Shown: piece by piece, positions 16,049 through 23,888 of the stretch
Layout of the letters: the number at the start of each line of letters is the position of its first letter
Numbering within the stretch: position 1 is the first letter of the stretch
Origin: Nisaea sp.
Lineage (GTDB): Bacteria; Pseudomonadota; Alphaproteobacteria; Thalassobaculales; Thalassobaculaceae
Length of the DNA stretch: 64,000 nucleotides
Assembly: GCF_034670185.1 (NCBI RefSeq)
Contig: NZ_JAXMNY010000001.1
Location: 372,001 to 436,000, forward strand
Reading direction: 5' to 3'
Translations under genes and position numbers: made by a program
Notes under the pieces: model-generated
Databases searched by the model: none
Told to the model about the DNA's origin: nothing
Seen by the model: only the letters and a program-made list of their open reading frames with translations

Positions 16049-17020
16049 TTGACGGGCGGTATACTCACTCTGACCATGAATCCCGCAGTCGACGTGTCGG
16101 CTGTGACAGACCATGTGGTTCCAACCAATAAACTCCGATGCCGGGATGCCAGCCGCGATTCCGGGGGCGGCGGCATCAATGTCGCCCGTGTGATCGGACG
16201 CCTCGGCGGTGCCTGCCGCGCGATTTATACGGCAGGGGGCGCACTCGGGCAGCAGCTCCGCGATATACTGCAAGAGCAGGGTGTCGACAGCATCGCCATC
16301 GACGTTGCCGCCGAAACGCGGGAGAGCTTTTCCGTAACGGAGGCGCGCAGCGGTGCGCAATACCGGTTCGTTCTCCCCGGAGAAGCACTCGACCGGAAGG
16401 ATTGGCAGGCCTGTATCGATACCGTCGCCACCTATGCCGAGCCGCATCACTATGTCGTCGCGAGCGGCAGCCTGCCGCCGGGTGCACCGGACGATCTATA
16501 TGCACGGCTCGCCGAAAAACTCTCCGACCAAGACGTCCGGCTTGTTGTCGACAGCTCGGGGCCGGCCCTGGGTGCCGCACTACGCCATGGCATCCATATG
16601 GCCAAGCCCAATCTGCAGGAATTGCGCGATCTGACCGGTGCGCCGCTTGAGTGTCGCGCGGACTGGGAAGAGGCTGCCACCGGACTGGTCCGGGATGGCC
16701 GGGCGGAAATCCTCTTGCTGACCCTCGGAGAGGAGGGCGCGTTCCTGGTAACCCGCGATCTTCGGGTGCGCGCGGATGCGGTGCCGGTCAAAGCCATCAG
16801 TGCCGTGGGCGCGGGGGACAGCTTCCTTGCCGCGATGGTCTGGCGGCTGGTGTCGGGCGATGAGCCAGAGGCGGCGTTCAGATACGCCATTGCGGCTGGC
16901 TCGGCCGCGCTTCTGACACCGGGTACTGATCTCTGCCATAAAGAGGATGTGGAACGGCTGCTCGATCAGGTCCGGACGAAACGGATTGATGTGGCCTCGA
17001 TCGATAGCAATAAAGGATAG
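16049..17020 (+). CDS. PfkB family hexose kinase (1-phosphofructokinase / Pfk-2 type)
   Basis: 323 residues from a TTG start; there is no in-frame ATG before the conserved LTLTMNPAVDVS segment, and GGGGG lies about 8 bases upstream. The ribokinase-like fold shows GGGGINVARVIGRLGG (sugar site) and SAVGAGDSFLAAMVWRL with the catalytic aspartate of the GAGD motif. Related enzymes phosphorylate fructose-1-P, fructose-6-P or tagatose-6-P. It lies 75 bases after the dioxygenase gene, with no sugar transporter nearby, so its substrate is unclear. Confidence 0.85.
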   Translation: MTGGILTLTMNPAVDVSAVTDHVVPTNKLRCRDASRDSGGGGINVARVIGRLGGACRAIYTAGGALGQQLRDILQEQGVDSIAIDVAAETRESFSVTEARSGAQYRFVLPGEALDRKDWQACIDTVATYAEPHHYVVASGSLPPGAPDDLYARLAEKLSDQDVRLVVDSSGPALGAALRHGIHMAKPNLQELRDLTGAPLECRADWEEAATGLVRDGRAEILLLTLGEEGAFLVTRDLRVRADAVPVKAISAVGAGDSFLAAMVWRLVSGDEPEAAFRYAIAAGSAALLTPGTDLCHKEDVERLLDQVRTKRIDVASIDSNKG

Positions 17021-17107
17021 TTGGCTTTCACTTTCCGCGCTGGTCGGCGGGCGATTTCATCTCTACAAAATTTGCGCGCAGCGCTTTTCCCCAGGACCGA
17101 AAAAAAC

Positions 17108-18040
17108 ATGCCAACGACCATCGTTAAATCTGCGGTCGACGCGGAATCTCCGCGTGTCGGTATCGCTTTCGGCTTAATGGCGGCGGTCATCTGGGGCGGT
17201 TTCCTCGTGGTGTCCCGGCATGGTGTCGTGCTCGGCCTCGAAGCGGTCGATATCGCTTTTCTCCGTTACGCCTCGGCAGCCTTGGTGATGCTGCCGATAT
17301 TGCTGCGCCAGCCGGGGCGGAGGGAATTGGTGCAACTCGGCTGGTTCAAGCCGTTGATGCTCGCTGCGCTTGCGGGGCCATTGTTTCTGATCGTCGGGGC
17401 CAGCGGGTTTTATTTCGCCCCGGCGGCGCATGCGGCGGTTATCCAGCCGGGCGGCATGACGCTGACCAGCGTCTGTTTCGCCGCGATCCTGTTCGGCGAG
17501 CGACTGACACCGGCCAAGCTGACAGGCCTCGCGCTGCTTGTCATCGGGCTGGCGACGATTGCCGGACCGGACCTGTTCTCGGGGCAGTCAGAAGCGTGGA
17601 AGGGCGATATCCTGTTCGCGACCGCGGGCACGATGTTCGCCGGTTTTACAATCCTGGTACGCCGCTGGCGGATCAGTGCCTGGACTTCGACCGCCATCGT
17701 CTCCGTTCTGTCCGGTTTTCTCTTCGGGCCGCTCTACCTCATGGTTTGGGGGCCGGAGCGTCTGCTGGCGACGCCATTTGAGGCAATCGTCGAACAGGTC
17801 GTCGTGCAGGGAATTCTGTCTGCCGTGGTCGCCCTTTTTGCCTTCGCGCGTGCCGTTCATCATCTCGGCCCCGGCCGAGCCTCCTTCTTTCCGGCGATGG
17901 CGCCGTCCATGGCAATCCTGATTGCCATACCGGTGCTTGGCGAATTTCCAAGCATCCTGCAATGGGCGGGCCTGGCAATTGCCACGCTGGGCCTCGTCAT
18001 TGCTCTACGCCGTCCTACGCGGCTCTCCCCGACGGCTTGA
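17108..18040 (+). CDS. EamA/DMT family transporter
   Basis: 310 residues from the ATG at 17108, which has AGGA 11 bases upstream; an open frame extends back to a TTG at 17021 that abuts pfkB. About ten transmembrane segments in two EamA repeats: the first begins IAFGLMAAVIWGGFLVVSRHG, the second GDILFATAGTMFAGFTILVRRW. Such proteins usually export metabolites or amino acids; the substrate is unknown. It is the last gene of the block and precedes the riboswitch leader of metA. Confidence 0.85.
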   Translation: MPTTIVKSAVDAESPRVGIAFGLMAAVIWGGFLVVSRHGVVLGLEAVDIAFLRYASAALVMLPILLRQPGRRELVQLGWFKPLMLAALAGPLFLIVGASGFYFAPAAHAAVIQPGGMTLTSVCFAAILFGERLTPAKLTGLALLVIGLATIAGPDLFSGQSEAWKGDILFATAGTMFAGFTILVRRWRISAWTSTAIVSVLSGFLFGPLYLMVWGPERLLATPFEAIVEQVVVQGILSAVVALFAFARAVHHLGPGRASFFPAMAPSMAILIAIPVLGEFPSILQWAGLAIATLGLVIALRRPTRLSPTA

Positions 18041-18120
18041 AGGATGATTTCCCGGGATTGCGAATTAGACGGGCATCCAGCGACGGAATTGCCAAACGCG
18101 CCCGCTTCGATTAAATATCA

Positions 18121-18270
18121 GTCTGCATCAAGAGTTGAGCCGACGCTCAACGCCAACCTGCTCTCCGGGCAAGGTGGCGCTCCTCTAAAGGAAGATGTGG
18201 CCGAACCGGCAACTAATCGGGTCTCGCCATAATGTCTGCTCTGCTCGATGCGCCGGAACAGCAGAGGACG
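18121..18270 (+). promoter_or_regulatory. SAM-I/SAM-IV-clan-like riboswitch in the metA leader
   Basis: Folding by eye gives a four-helix aptamer. P1 is GCATC (18125-18129) with GATGT (18194-18198). P2 is a perfect 7-bp hairpin, 18134-18140 with 18145-18151, loop CGAC. P3 runs 18152-18161 with 18169-18178 and carries the GCCAACC ... AAGGTGGC pattern characteristic of the SAM-I clan core. P4 is TCCT/AGGA (18181-18192). The P3 loop CCGG (18165-18168) can pair with CCGG at 18206-18209 after P1, as in the SAM-IV pseudoknot. ATCAAGAG after P1 is also SAM-I-like. An SD-masking hairpin follows. Location before metA supports SAM control; class assignment is tentative. Confidence 0.68.
18239..18268 (+). 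promoter_or_regulatory. Shine-Dalgarno-sequestering hairpin of metA
   Basis: CTCTGCT (18239-18245) pairs exactly with AGCAGAG (18260-18266). The metA Shine-Dalgarno AGAGGA (18263-18268) lies in the 3' arm, 7 bases before the ATG. This is a plausible translational off-state for the upstream aptamer. Confidence 0.62.
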
Positions 18271-18275
18271 TTTAA

Positions 18276-19208
18276 ATGCCGATCATGATTCCGAACGATC
18301 TTCCCGCTTTCGCTGCGCTCGAAGCCGAAGGCGTTATGGTCATGCGCGAGGCGGATGCCATCCGTCAGGATGTGCGGCCTCTCAAGATCGGCTTGTTGAA
18401 TCTGATGCCGGACAAGATCCGTACGGAAACCCAGATAGCCCGTCTGCTCGGTGCCGGACCGCTGCAGGTTGAGCTGTCCCTGATCAAGATGACGGACCAT
18501 GTGTCGCGTAACGCCTCCGCGGAGCACATGATTTCCTTCTATCAGCCATGGGAGGACGTGCAGGACGAGAAGTTCGACGGGCTTGTGATCACCGGGGCTC
18601 CCGTCGAGAAGATGGAATATGAGGACGTGTCCTATTGGCCCGAGCTGTGCCGGATTTTCGATTGGACGCGGACCCATGTGCATTCGAGTTTCATGATCTG
18701 CTGGGCTGCGCAGGCTGCGCTCTATCACTTTCACGGGGTTCCGAAACACGCGCTTCCGCAGAAGGCGTTCGGCGTCTACCGGCATCGCAACATGGCGCCG
18801 GCATCGCCGTACCTGCGTGGCTTCTCGGATGATTTCTCCATACCGGTGTCCCGCTGGACCGAAATCCGCTCAGCCGACATTCCGGAGGATTCTGGCATCA
18901 CGACCCTGATGGACTCCGCCGAGAAGGGCCCGTGTCTGCTTGAGGACAAAGCGCGGCACACGCTCTTCATGTTCAATCACATCGAGTATGATTCCGACTC
19001 GCTCAGCGACGAGTATTTCCGTGATCGGGAGCGTGGTCTCGATACCGCGCTGCCACACGATTATTTCCCGGACAACGATCCGGAGCAGGCACCAAAAAAC
19101 CATTGGCGCAGCCATGCACATCTGCTGTTCGCCAACTGGATCAACCAGATCTACCAGACCACGCCGTTCGACATGGCGCTGATCGGAAGCGGGTCGGAAG
19201 AGACCTGA
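18276..19208 (+). CDS. metA: Homoserine O-acyltransferase MetA (predicted acetyl-CoA type)
   Basis: 310 residues, full length. It acylates homoserine in the first committed step to methionine. The catalytic Cys142 (FMICWAAQA), His235 and Glu237 (FNHIEYD) fall at exactly the numbering known for the family. Position 111 is Glu (GAPVEKMEY), the residue that in Bacillus cereus MetA specifies acetyl-CoA; Gly there favours succinyl-CoA. So O-acetylhomoserine is the predicted product despite the usual succinyltransferase name. It is preceded by a SAM-riboswitch-like leader and followed by a strong hairpin, so it is probably monocistronic. Confidence 0.95.
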   Translation: MPIMIPNDLPAFAALEAEGVMVMREADAIRQDVRPLKIGLLNLMPDKIRTETQIARLLGAGPLQVELSLIKMTDHVSRNASAEHMISFYQPWEDVQDEKFDGLVITGAPVEKMEYEDVSYWPELCRIFDWTRTHVHSSFMICWAAQAALYHFHGVPKHALPQKAFGVYRHRNMAPASPYLRGFSDDFSIPVSRWTEIRSADIPEDSGITTLMDSAEKGPCLLEDKARHTLFMFNHIEYDSDSLSDEYFRDRERGLDTALPHDYFPDNDPEQAPKNHWRSHAHLLFANWINQIYQTTPFDMALIGSGSEET

Positions 19209-19215
19209 CCCGCCG

Positions 19216-19263
19216 GACTGGCGCCCACCATCATTATGAGCACGCGCCAGTCATCTCTTTTTG
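19216..19263 (+). terminator. Rho-independent terminator of metA
   Basis: Perfect 9-bp stem GACTGGCGC (19216-19224) / GCGCCAGTC (19244-19252), 19-base loop, then ATCTCTTTTTG. The stem starts 8 bases after the metA stop. Confidence 0.7.
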
Positions 19264-19351
19264 TCCGGGCGGCAATCTTCTAACGTCCGACACGAGCAAG
19301 TCTGAAGACGCAGAAGCAAGAGGCGTCAGTATCAAAAAAGCGGGGTAGGAA

Positions 19352-20125
19352 ATGACAGATTCAAAGGTTGCCATCATTACGGGGGCCGCGCGCGGTATCG
19401 GCCTGGCGGCGGCACTCAAGTTTCTTGACGAGGGCTGGCGCGTGGCGCTGCTGGACCGGGACAGGGAGACGCTGACACAGGCGATGGAAGATATCGGTCA
19501 CCGCAATGGCGCAATGCCGATCTTTGCCGATGTCTCGGATCCGGATCAGGTACGCCGGGCGGTCGAGGAGACCGAGGCCGCATTCGGGCGCATCGATGCG
19601 CTGGTCAACAATGCCGGGATTGCGAATTTCAAGCCGGTACTGGAGACCAGCTTCGAGGAATGGTCCGAGATCATGGCAACCAATCTCAACGGGCCGTTTC
19701 TCTGCACCAACGCCGTCGCGCCGGTGATGTTGAAAAACGGTGGCGGAGCGGTTGTGAACATCGCCTCTATCTCCGGCTTTCGCGCAAGCACGCTCCGCGT
19801 TGCCTATGGCACCAGCAAGGCAGGGGTATTGCATCTGACCAAGCAGCAGGCGGCCGAGCTCGGTAGTGTAGGTATCCGGGTTAATGCGGTTTGCCCCGGC
19901 CCGGTGGACACGGCGATGGCGCTGAAAGTCCATACACCGGAAATTCGGGCCGATTATCACGCCAACATCCCGATGAACCGCTATGGCCTCGAGACGGAAT
20001 TGGCCGAAGCGATCTTCTTTCTCTCAAGCGACAAGGCGAGTTATATCAACGGTCAGTATCTTGCGGTCGATGGCGGGTTCGAGGCGACCGGGATCGGGCT
20101 TTCGACATTGCGTGAAGATTACTAA
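19352..20125 (+). CDS. Short-chain dehydrogenase/reductase
   Basis: 257 residues, classical SDR. The cofactor motif is ITGAARGIGLAAAL, followed by NNAG (LVNNAGIAN), the catalytic Ser in IASISGFRAS and the YGTSK tetrad, and the C-terminal GQYLAVDGGFEATG. An acidic residue after strand 2 (LLDRDRE) favours NAD over NADP. The substrate is unknown. The ATG has TAGGAA 5 bases upstream. It begins after the metA terminator, and a hairpin follows its stop. Confidence 0.88.
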   Translation: MTDSKVAIITGAARGIGLAAALKFLDEGWRVALLDRDRETLTQAMEDIGHRNGAMPIFADVSDPDQVRRAVEETEAAFGRIDALVNNAGIANFKPVLETSFEEWSEIMATNLNGPFLCTNAVAPVMLKNGGGAVVNIASISGFRASTLRVAYGTSKAGVLHLTKQQAAELGSVGIRVNAVCPGPVDTAMALKVHTPEIRADYHANIPMNRYGLETELAEAIFFLSSDKASYINGQYLAVDGGFEATGIGLSTLREDY

Positions 20126-20126
20126 A

Positions 20127-20149
20127 CCTGAGAGGTTCGACCTTTCAGG
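20127..20149 (+). terminator. Stem-loop directly after the SDR stop codon
   Basis: CCTGAGAGGT pairs with ACCTTTCAGG (10 bp, one G-T wobble) around a TCG loop. No T-run follows, so it is only a possible terminator. Confidence 0.35.
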
Positions 20150-20185
20150 CTCTGGCTTCCGGACATTTCACTGGAGCATTCTGCT

Positions 20186-20764
20186 GTGCCGCAAAAGCGA
20201 TGCAGGAAAGCATTACGGGTTATCGGAGGGGGATTTTTCGGCCTTCTCCTCGGAGCCGGGCTTTACCTAGGCGGGCTTCAGTTGACCGGCAATTTCCACA
20301 CCGTCATTCCCGGAACGCTCTATCGGTCCGCTCAGCCAAGCGCTGCGGATATTTCCAAATACCACCAGGCGTACGGCATCAAGACGATTGTAAACCTGCG
20401 TGGAGAGCATACCGGTAAGGGCTGGTATGAGGCGGAAGTTGCCGAGGCGGATCGTCTCGGTATCGACCATGTCGATTTCTACATGTCCGCGTCTCTTGAA
20501 TTGTCGCAGGAAAAAGCCGCAGAGCTCCTGTTGGTTTTCGAGCGGGCAGAGAGGCCGGTGCTGATCCATTGCAAGGCCGGCGCCGATCGGAGTGGACTTG
20601 CGGCAGCGCTGTATTTAGCGGCGGTCACCAAACATGGCGAAGAGGCTGCTGAAGAACAGATATCTTTGCGCTATGGGCATGTCTCCATACCATTTGCGGG
20701 AGCATTTGCCATGGATGAAACGTTTGAAGTTCTCGAGCCCTGGCTCGGATTTCCGGACTCCTGA
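20186..20764 (+). CDS. Membrane-anchored dual-specificity protein phosphatase family protein
   Basis: 192 residues from a GTG. A basic N-terminus and a hydrophobic stretch (about residues 11-32) form a single membrane anchor. The soluble domain begins PGTLYRSAQPSAADI, typical of bacterial DSP/tyrosine phosphatase-like proteins, and has the P-loop HCKAGADRSG with Cys129 and Arg135 (the HCx5R motif). A general-acid Asp would lie in the HVDFYMSAS loop. Substrates may be phosphotyrosine proteins, phosphoinositide-like lipids or lipid A phosphates; the sequence does not decide. No kinase is adjacent. Confidence 0.8.
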   Translation: MPQKRCRKALRVIGGGFFGLLLGAGLYLGGLQLTGNFHTVIPGTLYRSAQPSAADISKYHQAYGIKTIVNLRGEHTGKGWYEAEVAEADRLGIDHVDFYMSASLELSQEKAAELLLVFERAERPVLIHCKAGADRSGLAAALYLAAVTKHGEEAAEEQISLRYGHVSIPFAGAFAMDETFEVLEPWLGFPDS

Positions 20765-21280
20765 GCCTGAAGGACATGAATGGCAAAGATTATCGGATTT
20801 CCCGGGTGCCGCTTTTCTCAAGCAGGCAACAATTCAATCTACTTTCCGGTTTCTAGCGTTAATCGATTTGGATTTACGAATTGATATTAATCTTGGGTTG
20901 ATTTTTTCGATGTTTCCAGATGGGCAAAATTTCTATTTTTGCCGTTGGTGTGTTTCCTAAGGTTCTATAATCCCACTAAAATTTTGTTCTGAATCAGGAT
21001 TCCAGACAAATAATTTGAGTTCCGGCGAGGCTGGCCGATGCCTGTTGTCTCGGCCATTTGGTAAACCCTTGCGGTGCAGCCGAGTACTGATGTATGGTTT
21101 GCCGCGATTTTGGAGTACGCATCTAAAAATTGCGTGTTTTGATGGGCTCTTTTCAGCAATAGCCCGCGTCGGGACGTGTGATTGATCTTCCTGCGGCCGT
21201 TTGGGATCGGCTCAGGGTGGCGGGCCGGGGCTTCGTCTCCGGCTCGCCGCGTCAGCATTCCCATGCTCTTGTAAGTGCCG
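20765..21280. other. Gene-poor, AT-rich spacer between phosphatase and iclR
   Basis: Convergent spacer of 516 bases. The part from about 20820 to 21000 is markedly AT-rich compared with the neighbourhood. The only clear structure is an inverted repeat TGGCCGA (21032-21038) / TCGGCCA (21050-21056). Open frames here lack ribosome sites and family resemblance. It may hold 3' ends, a decayed gene or a small RNA; I see no firm feature. Confidence 0.5.
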
Positions 21281-22036
21281 CTAAACGAAGCTCCCCAGCG
21301 TCTCCGCACATTCCGAGAGCAGTGCGGCTTTCGCGGCACAAACCTCCATCTCCTCAAACCGCGCCGCAGGCCCAACGATGCCGAGAGCGGCTTTTGCGAT
21401 ATTGTTCGATCCCATGACAGGGACTGCGATGGAAGCGACGCCGGGCTCGTATTCGCCTGTGACGTGGGCGAACCCGCGTGCGCGGGTCGTTGCAAGGTCG
21501 GCAAGAACTGCGTCCGGGTCTGTCTTGGTTGCTGGAGTATAGGCGGCGGTCGGCTCGGCGAGGATGCGTTCGATTTCTCCAGGCTCGCTGAAAGCCAGAA
21601 GCACGCGACCGATCGCGGTCGCGGTCAGCGGCAATCTCGACCCGATGCTGAAGCCGGACGTGATCAGCGCCGGATCGCCGGGAGAATAGGCAACATAGAT
21701 TGCGTCCGTCCCGTCCCTGACCGCGAGAGAGATCGCATCGCCGAGGCGCTTCGAATAGGCGGCCATCACCGGTTGCACGGTGCGCCCGAATTGCCGTTCC
21801 TTCAGATAGCCGCTGGCCAGCCGGAGCACGCGCGGGCTCGGTGTGTAGGCGCGGTTCGCCTCCAGGAGATAGCCGAGCTGAACCAATGTCAGGACCAGCC
21901 TGCGCGTGACCGAGCGATTGATGCCGGTTGCCCGGGAAAGCTCGGGGATCGTGAGAGGGGTTGCGGCATGCTCGAACGCTTCGAGCACTTCCATGCCCTT
22001 CATGAAGGTGAGTGAGATATCCTTGTCGGCGATCAT
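21281..22036 (-). CDS. IclR family transcriptional regulator of the Rieske/GS-like operon
   Basis: 251 residues from the ATG at 22036, which has GGAG 5 bases upstream; the frame is open further but without a ribosome site. The N-terminal winged helix (TFMKGMEVLEAFEHAATPLTIPELSRATGINRSVTRRLVLTL, in two parts) is followed by the IclR effector-binding domain with SIGSRLPLTATAIGRVLLAF. It is divergent from the ferredoxin-Rieske-GS operon across 145 bases, which contain a dyad repeat suited to an IclR dimer. The ligand is probably the aromatic or amine substrate of that pathway (inference). Confidence 0.88.
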   Translation of the reverse strand: MIADKDISLTFMKGMEVLEAFEHAATPLTIPELSRATGINRSVTRRLVLTLVQLGYLLEANRAYTPSPRVLRLASGYLKERQFGRTVQPVMAAYSKRLGDAISLAVRDGTDAIYVAYSPGDPALITSGFSIGSRLPLTATAIGRVLLAFSEPGEIERILAEPTAAYTPATKTDPDAVLADLATTRARGFAHVTGEYEPGVASIAVPVMGSNNIAKAALGIVGPAARFEEMEVCAAKAALLSECAETLGSFV

Positions 22037-22100
22037 GGAACTCCGGGGGTCTTGACCGTATCCTCGGTTTGCGGTGTATTTTTGAACTTGATCAATAATA

Positions 22101-22123
22101 GACCGAATGTTCGATAATCGGTC
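22101..22123. promoter_or_regulatory. Candidate IclR operator
   Basis: Inverted repeat GACCGA (22101-22106) / TCGGTC (22118-22123) with an 11-base AT-rich centre, lying midway between the divergent iclR and ferredoxin starts. The position and symmetry fit a regulator dimer site. Confidence 0.5.
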
Positions 22124-22181
22124 AAATCTATATGTCAGCCTCAATCGATATCTGATGGGAGCTGGCAAGGAGAGACATGTC

Positions 22182-22514
22182 GTGGGCACTAAGATCACCG
22201 TTCATTTCGTGCGGCCGGAAGGGGCCGTTGAAACAGTTGAAGCTGAGACGGGTGAAACCGTCATGCAGGCTGCTGTTTTCAATGACGTTGAAGGGATCGA
22301 GGCGGAGTGTGGCGGAAGCTGTATGTGCGCGACCTGCCATGTCTATTTCGACGATGCAGTCTCCAGTCTTCTGCCGGAAGCCGAGGAAGAAGAGACGGTG
22401 ATGCTGGAGGACGCAGCTGCCGAAGTGCGCCCGACCAGCCGTCTTTCCTGTCAGGTCAAACTTACGTCTGAAATGGACGGGATCAGGATTCAGATCCCGG
22501 ATCGCCAGTACTAG
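22182..22514 (+). CDS. [2Fe-2S] ferredoxin
   Basis: 110 residues from a GTG start; AAGGAG lies about 8 bases upstream, and starting further upstream would add residues unlike ferredoxins. It is an adrenodoxin/putidaredoxin-type ferredoxin: CGGSCMCATCHVYF supplies three cluster cysteines (CxxxxCxxC) and RLSCQVKL the fourth. It should carry electrons to the Rieske oxygenase encoded 54 bases downstream. No dedicated reductase gene is present in the cluster, so a host ferredoxin reductase must serve. Confidence 0.9.
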   Translation: MGTKITVHFVRPEGAVETVEAETGETVMQAAVFNDVEGIEAECGGSCMCATCHVYFDDAVSSLLPEAEEEETVMLEDAAAEVRPTSRLSCQVKLTSEMDGIRIQIPDRQY

Positions 22515-22568
22515 GAAATCGAACCGAGATATCGGATCGAAGCGCTTCAACGCGGAGGAATCCCTGCC

Positions 22569-23888
22569 ATGATGAGCCAGGAAAAGAACGACGAGATCAC
22601 GCTCGTCGGTGCCGATCAGCCGGCGGGGCGATTGCTGCGGCATTACTGGATGCCGGCGGCGCTCGCGGTCGAACTTGACGGCCCGCGCCCGGTCGCGCCT
22701 GTTCGGCTGATGGGCGAGGATCTGGTCCTGTTCCGCCGGGAAGACAACACGCTCGGCCTTATGAGCCGGTTCTGTCCGCATCGCGGGGTCGATCTCTGCT
22801 ACGGGCGGCTTGAGGGCGGCGGCATCCGCTGCTCTTTCCATGGCTGGCATTTCGACCAGACCGGGCAATGCACCGAGCAGCCGGCAGAACCGGACGGCTC
22901 GCGCATGCATGAGCGCATCAGGATCTCCAGCTATCCGGCGGTCGAGAAGAACGGCGTCATCTGGACCTATATGGGGCCGGGCGAGCCGCCTGCTTTCCCG
23001 GCGCTGGACTGTTTCCGCGCGCCCGACACCCATGTCTTTGCCTTCAAGGGACTGTGGGAATGCAACTGGCTGCAGGCGCTGGAAATCGGTATCGACCCGG
23101 CCCATGCGTCCTTCTTGCACCGTTTCCTGCAGGACGAGGACCCGGCCGACGGCTACGGCAAGCAGTTCCGGGACAAGGCGGCCCAGAGCGACATGCCGAT
23201 GACCAAGGTATTGCGGGAGTTCGATAACCCGGAGCTGAAGGTAGAAGAGACTGATTACGGGCTGCGGATCATTGCGCTACGCGATCTCGGCAACGGTCAG
23301 CGCCACGTGCGGGTGACCAATCAGGTCTTCCCCTGTGCCATTACCATTCCGATGTCGAACGAGATGACCATCACCCAGTGGCATGTACCGGTGGATGATA
23401 CTCACTGCTACTGGTACTCGATGTTCACCAGCTTCGGCGCGCCGGTCGACAAGGAAAAGATGCGCGAGCAGCGCCTGAAGGAGCACCGGCTGCCGGATTA
23501 TGCGCCGCTCCGCAACAAGTCCAACGAGTATGGCTACGACCCGGAAGAGCAGAAGACACTGACCTATACGGGCATGGGGCTGGACATCAATGTGCATGAC
23601 CAGTGGGCAGTGGAATCCATGGGCGCGGTTCAGGACCGCACCCGGGAGCATCTCGCCTCCTCCGACGCCGCCATCGTTCGCTACCGGCGGATGCTGCGCG
23701 CCGCGATCAAGAGCGTGAAGCTGGGCGAGGGCGAGCTGCCGCTGGTAATCGACGAAGCCACGGCGAAAGACATTCAGGGGCCGATCTCCATCGATGCCAT
23801 CGGCCCGACCGAGGAATGGGAGTCTGTCTGGATCGACCGGGATGCCGGCCGGCGTGCTTCCTGCTCCTGGGACGCGGCACTCTCGTGA
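22569..23888 (+). CDS. Rieske non-heme iron oxygenase, alpha subunit
   Basis: 439 residues. The Rieske centre ligands are Cys69-His71 (FCPHRG) and Cys88-His91 (CSFHGWH). The mononuclear iron site is Asp176, His179 and His184 in GIDPAHASFLH, preceded by CNWLQALE. The C-terminal catalytic domain resembles the phthalate/vanillate-type alpha-only oxygenases, so it likely acts as a homotrimer or hexamer without a beta subunit. Members hydroxylate or demethylate aromatic acids, amines or quaternary amines. It lies between a ferredoxin and a glutamine-synthetase-like ligase, with which it overlaps by 4 bases; this pairing suggests a gamma-glutamylated amine substrate (inference). Confidence 0.9.
   Translation: MMSQEKNDEITLVGADQPAGRLLRHYWMPAALAVELDGPRPVAPVRLMGEDLVLFRREDNTLGLMSRFCPHRGVDLCYGRLEGGGIRCSFHGWHFDQTGQCTEQPAEPDGSRMHERIRISSYPAVEKNGVIWTYMGPGEPPAFPALDCFRAPDTHVFAFKGLWECNWLQALEIGIDPAHASFLHRFLQDEDPADGYGKQFRDKAAQSDMPMTKVLREFDNPELKVEETDYGLRIIALRDLGNGQRHVRVTNQVFPCAITIPMSNEMTITQWHVPVDDTHCYWYSMFTSFGAPVDKEKMREQRLKEHRLPDYAPLRNKSNEYGYDPEEQKTLTYTGMGLDINVHDQWAVESMGAVQDRTREHLASSDAAIVRYRRMLRAAIKSVKLGEGELPLVIDEATAKDIQGPISIDAIGPTEEWESVWIDRDAGRRASCSWDAALS

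Noticed and set aside
18044..18232. Open frame of 62 codons before metA
   Set aside because: It overlaps the predicted riboswitch stems, has no ribosome site, and its protein resembles nothing; the leader RNA explains the region better.
20965..21504. Minus-strand frame running from the spacer into the iclR region
   Set aside because: Its 5' part overlaps the coding sequence of iclR in another frame, and its unique part has no similarity or ribosome site.
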